Positions 1 to 6,699 of a stretch of DNA of 13,272 nucleotides are shown piece by piece. The position numbers and the translations under genes were made by a program. The notes beneath the pieces are model-generated. The model had not been told where the DNA came from. It did no database searches and saw nothing but the letters and a program-made list of their open reading frames with translations. The stretch is from the NCBI GenBank assembly GCA_018883305.1, contig VEQI01000052.1, forward strand, positions 1-13,272, given 5' to 3'. Position 1 is the stretch's first letter, and every line of letters begins with the position of its first letter. This stretch comes from Limnohabitans sp. GTDB taxonomy: Bacteria > Pseudomonadota > Gammaproteobacteria > Burkholderiales > Burkholderiaceae_C.

Positions 1-190
1 GATTGGTGGCGTCGGCTGGCTGTATGGCGGCGTGGTGGGCGCCATTGTGTTTAAGCTGTTGCAAGACCAGTTGTCGGCGGTGACGCCGCAATACTGGATG
101 TTCTGGATCGGTTTGTTGCTGGTACTGCTGGTCCTGGTGGGGCGTGAGCGGCTGCTGCGACCCTGGCAGTGGTGGGGGAGCAAACAGTGA
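1..190 (+). CDS. livM: Branched-chain amino acid-type ABC transporter permease (LivM family), C-terminal fragment
   Basis: Reading from base 2 to the TGA at 188-190 gives the last 62 residues of a membrane protein; the rest lies left of the window. The fragment starts with a GGVGWLYGGVVGA stretch, which resembles the GG-G-LYGP-VGA loop before the last helices of LivM/LivH permeases. A hydrophobic span (about residues 38-51, rich in L, V, I, G, F) follows, then a short basic, Trp-rich cytoplasmic tail. LivM is one half of the membrane channel of the high-affinity ABC importer family for branched-chain amino acids and related carboxylates, including some aromatic acids. Its stop overlaps the livG start, so it belongs to the same operon. 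The family call rests on the tail and on the ATPase genes downstream; the substrate cannot be told. Confidence 0.8.
   Translation, partial: IGGVGWLYGGVVGAIVFKLLQDQLSAVTPQYWMFWIGLLLVLLVLVGRERLLRPWQWWGSKQ
174..179 (+). promoter_or_regulatory. Ribosome binding site of livG
   Basis: GGGGAG lies 7 bases before the GTG at 187. It favours that GTG, whose GTGA overlaps the livM stop, over the in-frame GTG at 169, which has no such site. Confidence 0.5.
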
Positions 191-951
191 AACCCGCCAT
201 AGCGCCCGCCTTGCAGGCCCGTGGCCTGGTGAAGCAGTTTGGTGGCATTATGGCCACTCAGCACGTGGACCTGACCTTGCCGCAAGGCGCACGTCATGCC
301 CTGATAGGACCCAACGGCGCAGGCAAGACCACGCTCATTCATCTGATGACGGGCATGCTGCCTGCGGACCAGGGGCAGGTGCTGCTGGCCGGCGAGGACA
401 TCACCCGCTTGCCTTCGCACCAACGGGTGCAGCGCGGTTTGGTGCGCACCTTCCAGATCAATCAACTGTTCGACAGCCTGACGCCGTGGCAGACGCTGAC
501 CCTGGTGGCCAGTGAACATCTGGGGCTGGGTCGTCGCTGGTGGCAACCGCTGGGGCAGGACGCACGCGAGGTGCACACGGCGCAACGTCTGGTGGAACAG
601 TTTCATCTGGAGGATGTGTGCCATCGCACCACACGCGAGCTGGCGTATGGCAAGCGGCGTTTGCTGGAGATGGCCATTGCGCTGGCGTGCGAACCGCGCG
701 TGCTGTTGCTGGATGAACCCGTGGCCGGTGTTCCGGCCGGCGAGCGTGAGGAATTGCTGGCCACCATCGCCCGTTTGCCAGAAGACGTGGCCATCCTGCT
801 GATTGAGCACGACATGGACCTGGTGTTCAGCTTTGCGCGCAGCATGACCGTGCTGGTCAATGGTGCGGTGTTGACCGAAGGCACACCCGACCAGATCCGC
901 CAGGACCCGCGCGTGCGCGAGGTCTATCTGGGGCATGGGGAGGCCACATGA
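187..951 (+). CDS. livG: ABC transporter ATP-binding protein, LivG family
   Basis: This is the cytoplasmic ATPase that powers a Liv-type importer as a pair with LivF. Counting from the GTG at 187 (254 residues): Walker A GPNGAGKTT at 41-49, Q-loop Gln about 90, signature AYGKR at about 153-157 (the LivG-typical replacement of LSGGQ), Walker B VLLLDE at 172-177, and switch His about 208 in LLIEHDM. The post-Walker DEPVAGVPAGE segment is also LivG-like. The GTG at 187 is preferred because GTGA overlaps the livM stop and GGGGAG lies 7 bases upstream; an in-frame GTG at 169 would add 6 residues. Its TGA overlaps the livF ATG (ATGA), pointing to translational coupling. All catalytic motifs are intact. 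The family is certain, the transported substrate unknown. Confidence 0.93.
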   Translation: MKPAIAPALQARGLVKQFGGIMATQHVDLTLPQGARHALIGPNGAGKTTLIHLMTGMLPADQGQVLLAGEDITRLPSHQRVQRGLVRTFQINQLFDSLTPWQTLTLVASEHLGLGRRWWQPLGQDAREVHTAQRLVEQFHLEDVCHRTTRELAYGKRRLLEMAIALACEPRVLLLDEPVAGVPAGEREELLATIARLPEDVAILLIEHDMDLVFSFARSMTVLVNGAVLTEGTPDQIRQDPRVREVYLGHGEAT

Positions 952-1673
952 CTGATTTGCTCAGCGTGCAAGGGTTGGTGGCCGGCTATGGTGAGGCGGT
1001 GGTGCTGAATGAGTTGTCGCTGTCGGTGCGTGCAGGTCAGACGTTGGCCTTGCTGGGGCGCAACGGCACCGGAAAGACCACGCTGATCAATACGCTGGTG
1101 GGCACGACGCGCCGTTTTGCCGGTGAGATTCTGCTGGGTGGCCAAGCCATTGAGCACTGGCCGTCGCATCGTCGGGTCACCGGGTTGCCGCAAGGCGGTA
1201 TCGGTTGGGTGCCGCAGGAGCGCAACATCTTCAAGTCGCTGACGGTGCATGAGAACCTGACGGCGGTGGCCAGACCCGCCAGCGGGCCGAATGCCTGGAC
1301 CCCTGAACGCGTCTATGCCCTGTTTCCTCGCCTGGCAGAGCGGCGTGACAACCTGGGCACCCAGCTCTCGGGTGGCGAACAGCAAATGCTGGCCGTGGGC
1401 CGGGCCCTGGTGGTGAACCCTTCGCTGCTGCTGCTCGACGAGCCATTGGAAGGCCTGGCACCCATCATCGTCGAGGAGTTGCTGTCAGCCATCCGCCGCA
1501 TCACACGTGAGGAGGGCTTGTCGGCCATCATCGTCGAGCAGCACCCCGACTTGGTGCTGGCCATTTCAGATCAGGCGGTGGTGCTGGAGCGGGGTCAGAT
1601 CATCCACCGCGAAAGTGCCGCCACCTTGCGTACCCAACCCGAGTTGTTGCAACGGTTGATTGGAGTTGAATGA
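948..1673 (+). CDS. livF: ABC transporter ATP-binding protein, LivF family
   Basis: This is the second ATPase of the Liv-type importer, 241 residues, close to the usual LivF length. It has Walker A GRNGTGKTT at 37-45, Q-loop Gln 90 in WVPQERNIF (the LivF form), signature LSGGE at 140-144, Walker B LLLLDE at 160-165, and switch His about 199 in IIVEQH. GGGGAGG ends 4 bases before the ATG, and the start overlaps the livG stop by 4 bases. The TGA at 1671-1673 overlaps the start of the next gene, which encodes a Bug-type binding protein, so all four genes read as one coupled operon. In the livKHMGF arrangement the binding protein is of the LivK/J type; none is visible here, although it could lie left of the window. 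Confidence 0.93.
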   Translation: MTDLLSVQGLVAGYGEAVVLNELSLSVRAGQTLALLGRNGTGKTTLINTLVGTTRRFAGEILLGGQAIEHWPSHRRVTGLPQGGIGWVPQERNIFKSLTVHENLTAVARPASGPNAWTPERVYALFPRLAERRDNLGTQLSGGEQQMLAVGRALVVNPSLLLLDEPLEGLAPIIVEELLSAIRRITREEGLSAIIVEQHPDLVLAISDQAVVLERGQIIHRESAATLRTQPELLQRLIGVE

Positions 1674-2689
1674 TGTCCTCACGACTGACACGCCTGCAAG
1701 CGTCCGCGATGAATCGCCGTCGCTTCCTGCTGGGCCTTGGTGGCAGTGCCTTGACCGCCCAAGTGGCGGCACAAGGCGCTGCAGGTGCCCCTGCCTTTCC
1801 CAACAAGGCGTTGCGCATCGTCGTCCCCTTTGGCGCAGGTGGCGTGGCGGATCTGACGGTGCGCACCGTGTCACGGCGCATGGCCGAGACCCTGGGTCAA
1901 CCCGTGGTGGTGGACAACCGTCCCGGTGCCGGCGGTGTGGTGGCGGCTGATCTGGTTGCCAAGGCCGAGCCCGATGGCCATACGCTGTTGCTCATTTCCA
2001 ATGGGACGGCGGTGAGTGCCGGCCTGATGAAACAACTGCCCTATGACCCCATTCGAGATTTCAAGTCCGTGGGGTTACTGGCCACGTTTGACATTGCGCT
2101 CATCGTGCCCGTGGACAGCCGCTTTGCCAATCTGAATCAACTGCTCCAATGGGCACGTGAGAATCCGGGACGGCTCAACATCGGCAGCATCAACATCGGC
2201 AGTACCCAGCACCTCACGGCCGAGTGGTTCAAACTGGTGGCGGGTATCCAAGCCCAGGTGGTGCCCTTCAATGGCACGCCCGCCGTGATGACCGCCTTGC
2301 GTGGCGGACAAGTCGATGTGGCTGTGGAGATTCTTGGTCCGGTGTTGCCGCAGTTGCGCGGCAAGGCCTTGCGCGCCCTGGCCGTGACCAGCGAACGCCG
2401 AGCCGCAGCACTGCCCGAGGTGCCCACGGCGCAAGAGCAGGGGCTCAAGGGCTTGTTGGCCTCCTCATGGAATGGGTTGGCCGTGCCCGCGCGCACACCT
2501 GCACCCGTGATCGAACGCCTCAACCGTGAGATCGTCACGGCCTTGCAAACGCCCGCCGTGCGGCAGCAACTGCTCGACATGAATCTGGATCCGCATCCAG
2601 GATCACCCGTCCAAGCCCAGGAGTGGCTGCAGCACGAGATCCGTGCCTGGGGTCAGGTGATCGAGCGAGCGGGGATTCCCAAGCAGTAA
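1673..2689 (+). CDS. Bug/TctC-family periplasmic solute-binding protein (transport-operon copy)
   Basis: This is a predicted extracytoplasmic receptor of the Bug (tripartite tricarboxylate transporter, TctC) family, 338 residues from the ATG at 1673. The N-terminus has a twin-arginine-like signal (NRRRFLLGLGG, about residues 13-23), then a hydrophobic stretch and an Ala-rich cleavage region. The mature part begins FPNKALRIVVPFGAGG, the Bug hallmark, followed by NRPGAGG, AEPDGHTLL and a NIGSTQHL segment. GGAG lies 7 bases before this ATG; the adjacent ATG at 1670 would add one Met. The start overlaps the livF stop. Bug proteins bind carboxylates and normally serve TctAB transporters or signalling, so coupling to Liv ATPases is unusual. 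No tctA or tctB is visible. The ligand is unknown; an aromatic or dicarboxylic acid is possible from context. Confidence 0.88.
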   Translation: MSSRLTRLQASAMNRRRFLLGLGGSALTAQVAAQGAAGAPAFPNKALRIVVPFGAGGVADLTVRTVSRRMAETLGQPVVVDNRPGAGGVVAADLVAKAEPDGHTLLLISNGTAVSAGLMKQLPYDPIRDFKSVGLLATFDIALIVPVDSRFANLNQLLQWARENPGRLNIGSINIGSTQHLTAEWFKLVAGIQAQVVPFNGTPAVMTALRGGQVDVAVEILGPVLPQLRGKALRALAVTSERRAAALPEVPTAQEQGLKGLLASSWNGLAVPARTPAPVIERLNREIVTALQTPAVRQQLLDMNLDPHPGSPVQAQEWLQHEIRAWGQVIERAGIPKQ

Positions 2690-2690
2690 T

Positions 2691-3635
2691 TCAGCGTGTG
2701 CTGGTGGTGGGTTCTGCCGCTTGTGTGTTGACAGTCCGGGCCACCAGCTCGCGCGCCAGAGCCAGTGAGGCCTTGTGCGTACTCGTCATCGGCCGCCGTG
2801 CGGACCACACCAGCATCAACTGACTCATGATCTGCGGGTCCCGGATGTGATGGGTGGTGAAGGCCTCGGTGTCTGGAAAATTACTCAGCGTGTAAGCGGG
2901 TAGCACGGCGTAGCCCAGGCCTTCCCGCACCAGTTCCAGAATGGCGTTGAGGCCATCGATCTCCAGCACGATGCGCGGTTTGCGTTGGATGCGCAGCATC
3001 TCGGATTCAATCAGCAGGCGAAATGCGTTGGGCCGGCTGGGGGCAATCAAGGGCAGGTCGGCCAGGGCAGTCAGGGTCACCGTGGGCGGGAGTCCTCCCG
3101 ATTTGTTTTTACCCTGCGCCTGTCGTCCCGCAATCAGAATCAAGGCCTCTTCGTGCAGCAGGCTCATCTCCAGGTCAGGGGAGGGGGCCGGGTTGTATAA
3201 CACCGCCAGATCCAGACGTCCTGCTCGCAGGCTTTCCACCATCAGCAGTGAAAAGCCCTCGGTGAGACTGAGCTGTGCCTTGGGCATGCGCTGCCGAAAC
3301 TCGAACGTCAGCGGCACGGTGATGAGCTTGGACAGGCTGGGCGGCAAGCCAATCGACACGCGGCCCGACAGCGCTCCTCGCACCGCCTCCAGTTCCTCAC
3401 GGGCCACGGCCACCTGGTGCAAAATGCCTCGCGCATGCTCCAGCAGGACCCGCCCGGCCTCGGTCAGAGTCACACCGCGTCCATTGCGGGCCAGCAGCGA
3501 TTGATGCAACTCCACCTCCAGCTGACGAACATGGCGGCTCAGCAGTGGCTGGGCCACTTGCAGCACCGCCGCCGCCCGGGTGAAGCTACCCAGCTCAGCC
3601 ACACGGACAAACGATTCCAGCTGCTTGAGATCCAT
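2691..3635 (-). CDS. LysR-type transcriptional regulator, divergent from the pmd operon
   Basis: A LysR-type regulator of 314 residues. The N-terminal winged helix-turn-helix (about residues 1-60) contains FTRAAAVLQVAQPLLSRHVR, the typical recognition helix region. The rest is a co-inducer-binding domain (about 90-300) with the GRVSIGLP entry strand and a LGYAVLP segment typical of the fold. The ATG at 3635 is chosen because GAGGG lies 5 bases upstream and the protein then starts MDLKQLESF, the usual LysR opening; a GTG at 3647 would add four residues. It is divergent from pmdU across a spacer with a strong T-N11-A palindrome, so it is the likely regulator of the protocatechuate operon and of itself. 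Its 3' end lies one base from the end of the Bug gene. The inducer is unknown; pathway intermediates are plausible. Confidence 0.92.
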   Translation of the reverse strand: MDLKQLESFVRVAELGSFTRAAAVLQVAQPLLSRHVRQLEVELHQSLLARNGRGVTLTEAGRVLLEHARGILHQVAVAREELEAVRGALSGRVSIGLPPSLSKLITVPLTFEFRQRMPKAQLSLTEGFSLLMVESLRAGRLDLAVLYNPAPSPDLEMSLLHEEALILIAGRQAQGKNKSGGLPPTVTLTALADLPLIAPSRPNAFRLLIESEMLRIQRKPRIVLEIDGLNAILELVREGLGYAVLPAYTLSNFPDTEAFTTHHIRDPQIMSQLMLVWSARRPMTSTHKASLALARELVARTVNTQAAEPTTSTR

Positions 3636-3640
3636 GAAAA

Positions 3641-3645
3641 CCCTC
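3641..3645 (-). promoter_or_regulatory. Ribosome binding site of the lysR gene next to pmdU
   Basis: On the minus strand GAGGG lies 5 bases before the ATG at 3635. It sits inside the longer GTG-initiated reading, which argues for the downstream ATG as the true start. Confidence 0.55.
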
Positions 3646-3650
3646 ACTCA

Positions 3651-3691
3651 ATTGAATAGCTATCGTCATGATATTCGATTATTGAATATCA
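3651..3691. promoter_or_regulatory. LysR-type operator between lysR and pmdU
   Basis: TGATATTC (3669-3676) and GAATATCA (3684-3691) form a perfect 8-bp inverted repeat with a 7-bp spacer; its core fits the LysR consensus T-N11-A as ATTC-N7-GAAT. A third half-site, ATTGAATA, lies at 3651-3658 and recurs at 3681-3688, 30 bp apart (about three helical turns). This resembles a recognition site plus an additional activation or autoregulation half-site. Position and symmetry are seen directly; binding by the neighbouring LysR protein is inferred. Confidence 0.7.
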
Positions 3692-3744
3692 GCTAGCGTT
3701 CAAACTCAGCCCCGGACACGGGGTGTCTTTCCTAGAATTTGCCC
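3692..3744 (+). promoter_or_regulatory. Putative pmd operon promoter with a small GC hairpin
   Basis: TAGAAT at 3733-3738 matches 5 of 6 bases of the -10 consensus and would place the transcript start at about the pmdU ATG (3745). No good -35 box sits 16-18 bases upstream, as is common for LysR-activated promoters. A CCCCG-GACA-CGGGG hairpin (3710-3723) lies between operator and -10. No Shine-Dalgarno sequence precedes the ATG. The promoter call is tentative. Confidence 0.35.
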
Positions 3745-4881
3745 ATGCAACAAATCGCCATTCCTTGTCTGTTCATGCGAGGCGGCACCTCCAAGGGGCC
3801 GTTTTTCAACGAGGCCGATCTGCCCTCGGACATCACCGCGCGCGACCGTGTGCTGCTGGCCGCCATGGGCTCGCCCGACCGGCGCCAGATCGATGGTCTG
3901 GGCGGGGCGCATCCCCTCACCAGCAAAGTCGCCATCGTGCGCCGCAGCACCAAGCCCGGTGTCGATCTTGATTTCCTGTTTGCGCAGTTGCAGCCCGACA
4001 AAGAGACGGTGGACACCACACCCAACTGCGGCAACATGCTGGCCGGCGTTGTGCCCTTTGCCCTGGAGACGGGCATGCTGCAGGCGCAGGGCGACACCAG
4101 CACCTTCCGCGTGTTGACCCTCAACACCGACATGCAGTGCGACATCACCGTTCGCACACCCATGGGACCCCAGGGCCGCTATGTGGAGTACGAGGGCGAT
4201 GCCCGCATCGATGGTGCACCGGGCTCGTCGTCGCCCATCACCATCAACTTCCTGGACACGGCGGGTTCGGTGTGTCCCAGCTTGCTGCCCACCGGCAATG
4301 TGCTGGACCGCATCCGTGTGGAGCCCACGGCGGAACTGGGCGGGTTTGAGCCCTTCGAGATCGAGGTGACCTGCATCGACAACGGCATGCCGCTGGTGAT
4401 GTTCCGCGCCAGTGACCTGGGTCGCACTGGTTACGAAAGCGTCGCCGATCTCAACGCCGACATTGAGCTCAAGACCCGCATCGAGGCCCTTCGTCGCCAG
4501 ATCTCGCCGCGCATGGGGCTGGGCGATGTGACGAACAAAAACTACCCGAAAATGACGTTGGTGGCCGCCCCTCGTGAAGGGGGTAGCCTGGCCACACGCA
4601 GCTTCATTCCCCATGTGTGCCACGATGCCATTGGCGTGCTGGCTGCTGTGACGGTGGCCACCGCGTGCGTGCTCGAGGGTTCGGTGACGCAGGGCCTGGC
4701 GGTCATGCCGGGTGGTTTGACACAGACCGTGTCGGTCGAGCATCCCACGGGCGAATTCAGCGTCGAGCTGGGGCTGGATCCGGCCAACCCGCAAAACGTC
4801 ACTCGTGCCGCACTGCTGCGCACCGCGCGCTTGCTGATGCGCGGCGACGTCATGGTGCCGGCTGCAACGCTGACACGCTGA
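3745..4881 (+). CDS. pmdU: 4-oxalomesaconate isomerase/tautomerase (PmdU/LigU/GalD), PrpF family
   Basis: Predicted to isomerise 4-oxalomesaconate, the product of pyrone dicarboxylate hydrolysis, into the form that the hydratase uses. The protein has 378 residues and the two-lobed PrpF (diaminopimelate epimerase-like) fold signature: RGGTSKG at 12-18, GLGGAHPLTSK at 51-61 and PNCGNM at 93-98. Lys61 and Cys95 match in character and 34-residue spacing the catalytic Lys/Cys pair I recall for LigU and PrpF. The ATG at 3745 is chosen because it gives the family-typical start; a TTG at 3739 adds only two residues. No Shine-Dalgarno sequence is visible. It is the first gene of the operon, 42 bp before pmdE. 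Other PrpF members isomerise methylaconitate, but the neighbours make the oxalomesaconate role very likely. Confidence 0.88.
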   Translation: MQQIAIPCLFMRGGTSKGPFFNEADLPSDITARDRVLLAAMGSPDRRQIDGLGGAHPLTSKVAIVRRSTKPGVDLDFLFAQLQPDKETVDTTPNCGNMLAGVVPFALETGMLQAQGDTSTFRVLTLNTDMQCDITVRTPMGPQGRYVEYEGDARIDGAPGSSSPITINFLDTAGSVCPSLLPTGNVLDRIRVEPTAELGGFEPFEIEVTCIDNGMPLVMFRASDLGRTGYESVADLNADIELKTRIEALRRQISPRMGLGDVTNKNYPKMTLVAAPREGGSLATRSFIPHVCHDAIGVLAAVTVATACVLEGSVTQGLAVMPGGLTQTVSVEHPTGEFSVELGLDPANPQNVTRAALLRTARLLMRGDVMVPAATLTR

Positions 4882-4923
4882 CTCGAAACATTTTTCAATT
4901 TCTGAAGCAGGAGACAGACTTCC

Positions 4924-5970
4924 ATGAGCAAGCAACAACCCCTCGTGATCGATGTGCACGGTCACTACACCACGGCCCCCAAGGCACTGGACACCTGGCG
5001 CAATCGCCAGATTGCCAGTCTCTCCGATCCGTCGACCAAGCCCTCGCCCAGCGAGCTCAAGATCAGCGACGACGAGCTGCGGGAAACCATCGAGACCAAC
5101 CAGCTCAAGCTCATGAAAGAGCGCGGCAGCGACATCACCATCTTCAGCCCACGCGCCAGCTTCATGGCACACCACATCGGTGACTTCGAGGTGTCATCCA
5201 CCTGGGCCTCGATCTGCAACGAGCTGTGCTATCGCGTGTCGCAACTGTTCCCCAATAACTTTATCGGTGCCGCCATGCTGCCGCAGTCGCCCGGTGTGGA
5301 CCCGCGTACCTGTATCCCCGAGCTGGAGCGCTGTGTGAAAGAGTATGGCTTCGTGGGCATCAACCTCAATCCCGACCCATCGGGTGGTCACTGGACCAGC
5401 CCGCCGCTGTCAGACCGCCACTGGTATCCCATCTACGAAAAGATGGTGGAGTACGACATCCCCGCGATGATCCACGTCTCCACCAGCTGCAACGCGTGTT
5501 TTCACACCACCGGCGCGCACTACCTCAATGCGGATACCACCGCCTTCATGCAGTGCCTGACCTCGGATCTGTTCAAGGACTTTCCGACTTTGAAGTTCTT
5601 GATTCCTCATGGCGGCGGTGCTGTGCCTTACCACTGGGGTCGCTTCCGTGGCCTGGCGCAAGAAATGAAAAAACCCTTTCTGGAAGAGCATTTGCTCAAG
5701 AACATTTTCTTTGACACCTGCGTGTACCACCAGCCCGGCATCAACCTGCTGACCGAAGTGATTCCGGTGGACAACATTCTGTTTGCCAGCGAGATGATTG
5801 GTGCCGTGCGAGGCATCGATCCGCGCACCGGTCACTACTACGACGACACCAAGCGTTACGTGGAAGCTACGGCCAACCTCAATGCCGAGCAGCGCTATCA
5901 GGTGTTCGAGGGCAACGCACGTCGCGTGTTCTCGCGTCTGGACACCGCACTCAAGGCGCAAGGTCGCTGA
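4924..5970 (+). CDS. pmdE: 4-oxalomesaconate hydratase (PmdE/LigJ), amidohydrolase superfamily
   Basis: Predicted zinc-dependent hydratase that adds water to the oxalomesaconate isomer to give 4-carboxy-4-hydroxy-2-oxoadipate. It has 348 residues and an amidohydrolase-2 TIM barrel: HxH at residues 12-14 (DVHGHY), His184 in MIHVST, His229 in PHGGG and Glu290 in ASEMIGA. The spacings 14-184 and 184-290 equal those I recall between the metal ligands of LigJ (8, 178, 284). Glu at the last position, where hydrolases of the superfamily usually have Asp, fits the LigJ branch. AGGAGA precedes the ATG by 9 bases. It resembles decarboxylases of the ACMSD group, but the metal residues and operon position favour LigJ. 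A 10-bp tandem duplication covers its stop codon. Confidence 0.9.
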   Translation: MSKQQPLVIDVHGHYTTAPKALDTWRNRQIASLSDPSTKPSPSELKISDDELRETIETNQLKLMKERGSDITIFSPRASFMAHHIGDFEVSSTWASICNELCYRVSQLFPNNFIGAAMLPQSPGVDPRTCIPELERCVKEYGFVGINLNPDPSGGHWTSPPLSDRHWYPIYEKMVEYDIPAMIHVSTSCNACFHTTGAHYLNADTTAFMQCLTSDLFKDFPTLKFLIPHGGGAVPYHWGRFRGLAQEMKKPFLEEHLLKNIFFDTCVYHQPGINLLTEVIPVDNILFASEMIGAVRGIDPRTGHYYDDTKRYVEATANLNAEQRYQVFEGNARRVFSRLDTALKAQGR

Positions 5971-5984
5971 TTTACGCTGATTTA
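5965..5984 (+). repeat. Perfect 10-bp tandem duplication across the pmdE stop codon
   Basis: CGCTGATTTA occurs twice in direct succession (5965-5974 and 5975-5984). The first copy contains the pmdE TGA; the second lies in the spacer before pmdF and repeats the TGA in a different frame. It looks like a small slippage duplication. Confidence 0.85.
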
Positions 5985-6005
5985 TTTTCTTTCTGGAGAA
6001 CCGTT

Positions 6006-6689
6006 ATGTACGAATTGGGCGTGGTGTATCGCAATATCGTTCGCGCTGATCGCGAGGTGACTGACCGTCTGGCCGCTTTGGGTTCGGCCACCGTGCACGA
6101 GGCCATGGGCCGCGTGGGCTTGATGAAACCCTACATGCGACCCATCTACGCCGGCGCGCAAGTCTCTGGCACCGCCGTGACCGTGCTGCTGCATCCCGGC
6201 GACAACTGGATGATGCATGTGGTGGCCGAGCAAATTCAGCCCGGCGACATCGTGGTGGCCGCCATCACCGCCGAGTGCACCGATGGCTACTTCGGTGATC
6301 TGCTCGCCACATCGTTCCAAGCCCGTGGCGCACGCGCACTGGTGATTGACGCAGGTGTGCGTGATGTCAAGACGCTGACCGAGATGGGCTTCCCCGTGTG
6401 GAGCAAAGCCATCAGCAGCAAGGGCACCATCAAGGCCACCATCGGTTCGGTCAACATCCCTGTGGTGTGTGCCGGCATGAGTGTGCAGCCGGGTGATGTG
6501 ATCGTGGCCGATGATGACGGCGTGGTGTGCGTGCCCAAGGCCATGGCAGCCAAGACGCTGGAGGCCGCGCTGGCCCGTGAGGCCAACGAAGGGGACAAGC
6601 GCAACAAGCTGGCCTCGGGTGTGCTGGGTCTGGACATGTACGAAATGCGTGAGCCGCTGGAAAAAGCGGGCTTGCGTTACATCGACTGA
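6006..6689 (+). CDS. pmdF: 4-carboxy-4-hydroxy-2-oxoadipate aldolase / oxaloacetate decarboxylase (PmdF/LigK), RraA-like
   Basis: Class II aldolase cleaving 4-carboxy-4-hydroxy-2-oxoadipate to pyruvate and oxaloacetate, the last step of the pathway; family members also decarboxylate oxaloacetate. It has 227 residues. The hallmark of the HMG/CHA aldolases is present: Asp98 in FGDLL, then Arg119-Asp120 in AGVRD (D-X20-R-D), matching the pyruvate- and metal-binding residues of the family. The N-terminal MYELGVVYRNIVR is also typical. CTGGAG precedes the ATG by about 8 bases. The distant homologue RraA (RNase E inhibitor) shares the fold but is shorter and lacks the aldolase context, so it is unlikely. 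The next gene begins 10 bases after the stop, showing tight linkage with the Bug gene. Confidence 0.93.
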   Translation: MYELGVVYRNIVRADREVTDRLAALGSATVHEAMGRVGLMKPYMRPIYAGAQVSGTAVTVLLHPGDNWMMHVVAEQIQPGDIVVAAITAECTDGYFGDLLATSFQARGARALVIDAGVRDVKTLTEMGFPVWSKAISSKGTIKATIGSVNIPVVCAGMSVQPGDVIVADDDGVVCVPKAMAAKTLEAALAREANEGDKRNKLASGVLGLDMYEMREPLEKAGLRYID

Positions 6690-6699
6690 GGAGGCTGAC

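Noticed and set aside
3706..5175. 489-codon open frame on the minus strand opposite pmdU and pmdE
   Set aside because: It is antisense to two well-supported genes, has a His/Gly/Arg-rich composition typical of GC-rich shadow frames, and shows no domain or ribosome binding site.
6511..6699. Upstream extension of the second Bug gene into pmdF
   Set aside because: The extension overlaps pmdF coding sequence with an Arg/Trp-rich peptide; the ATG at 6700 has GGAGG at ideal spacing and a proper signal peptide.
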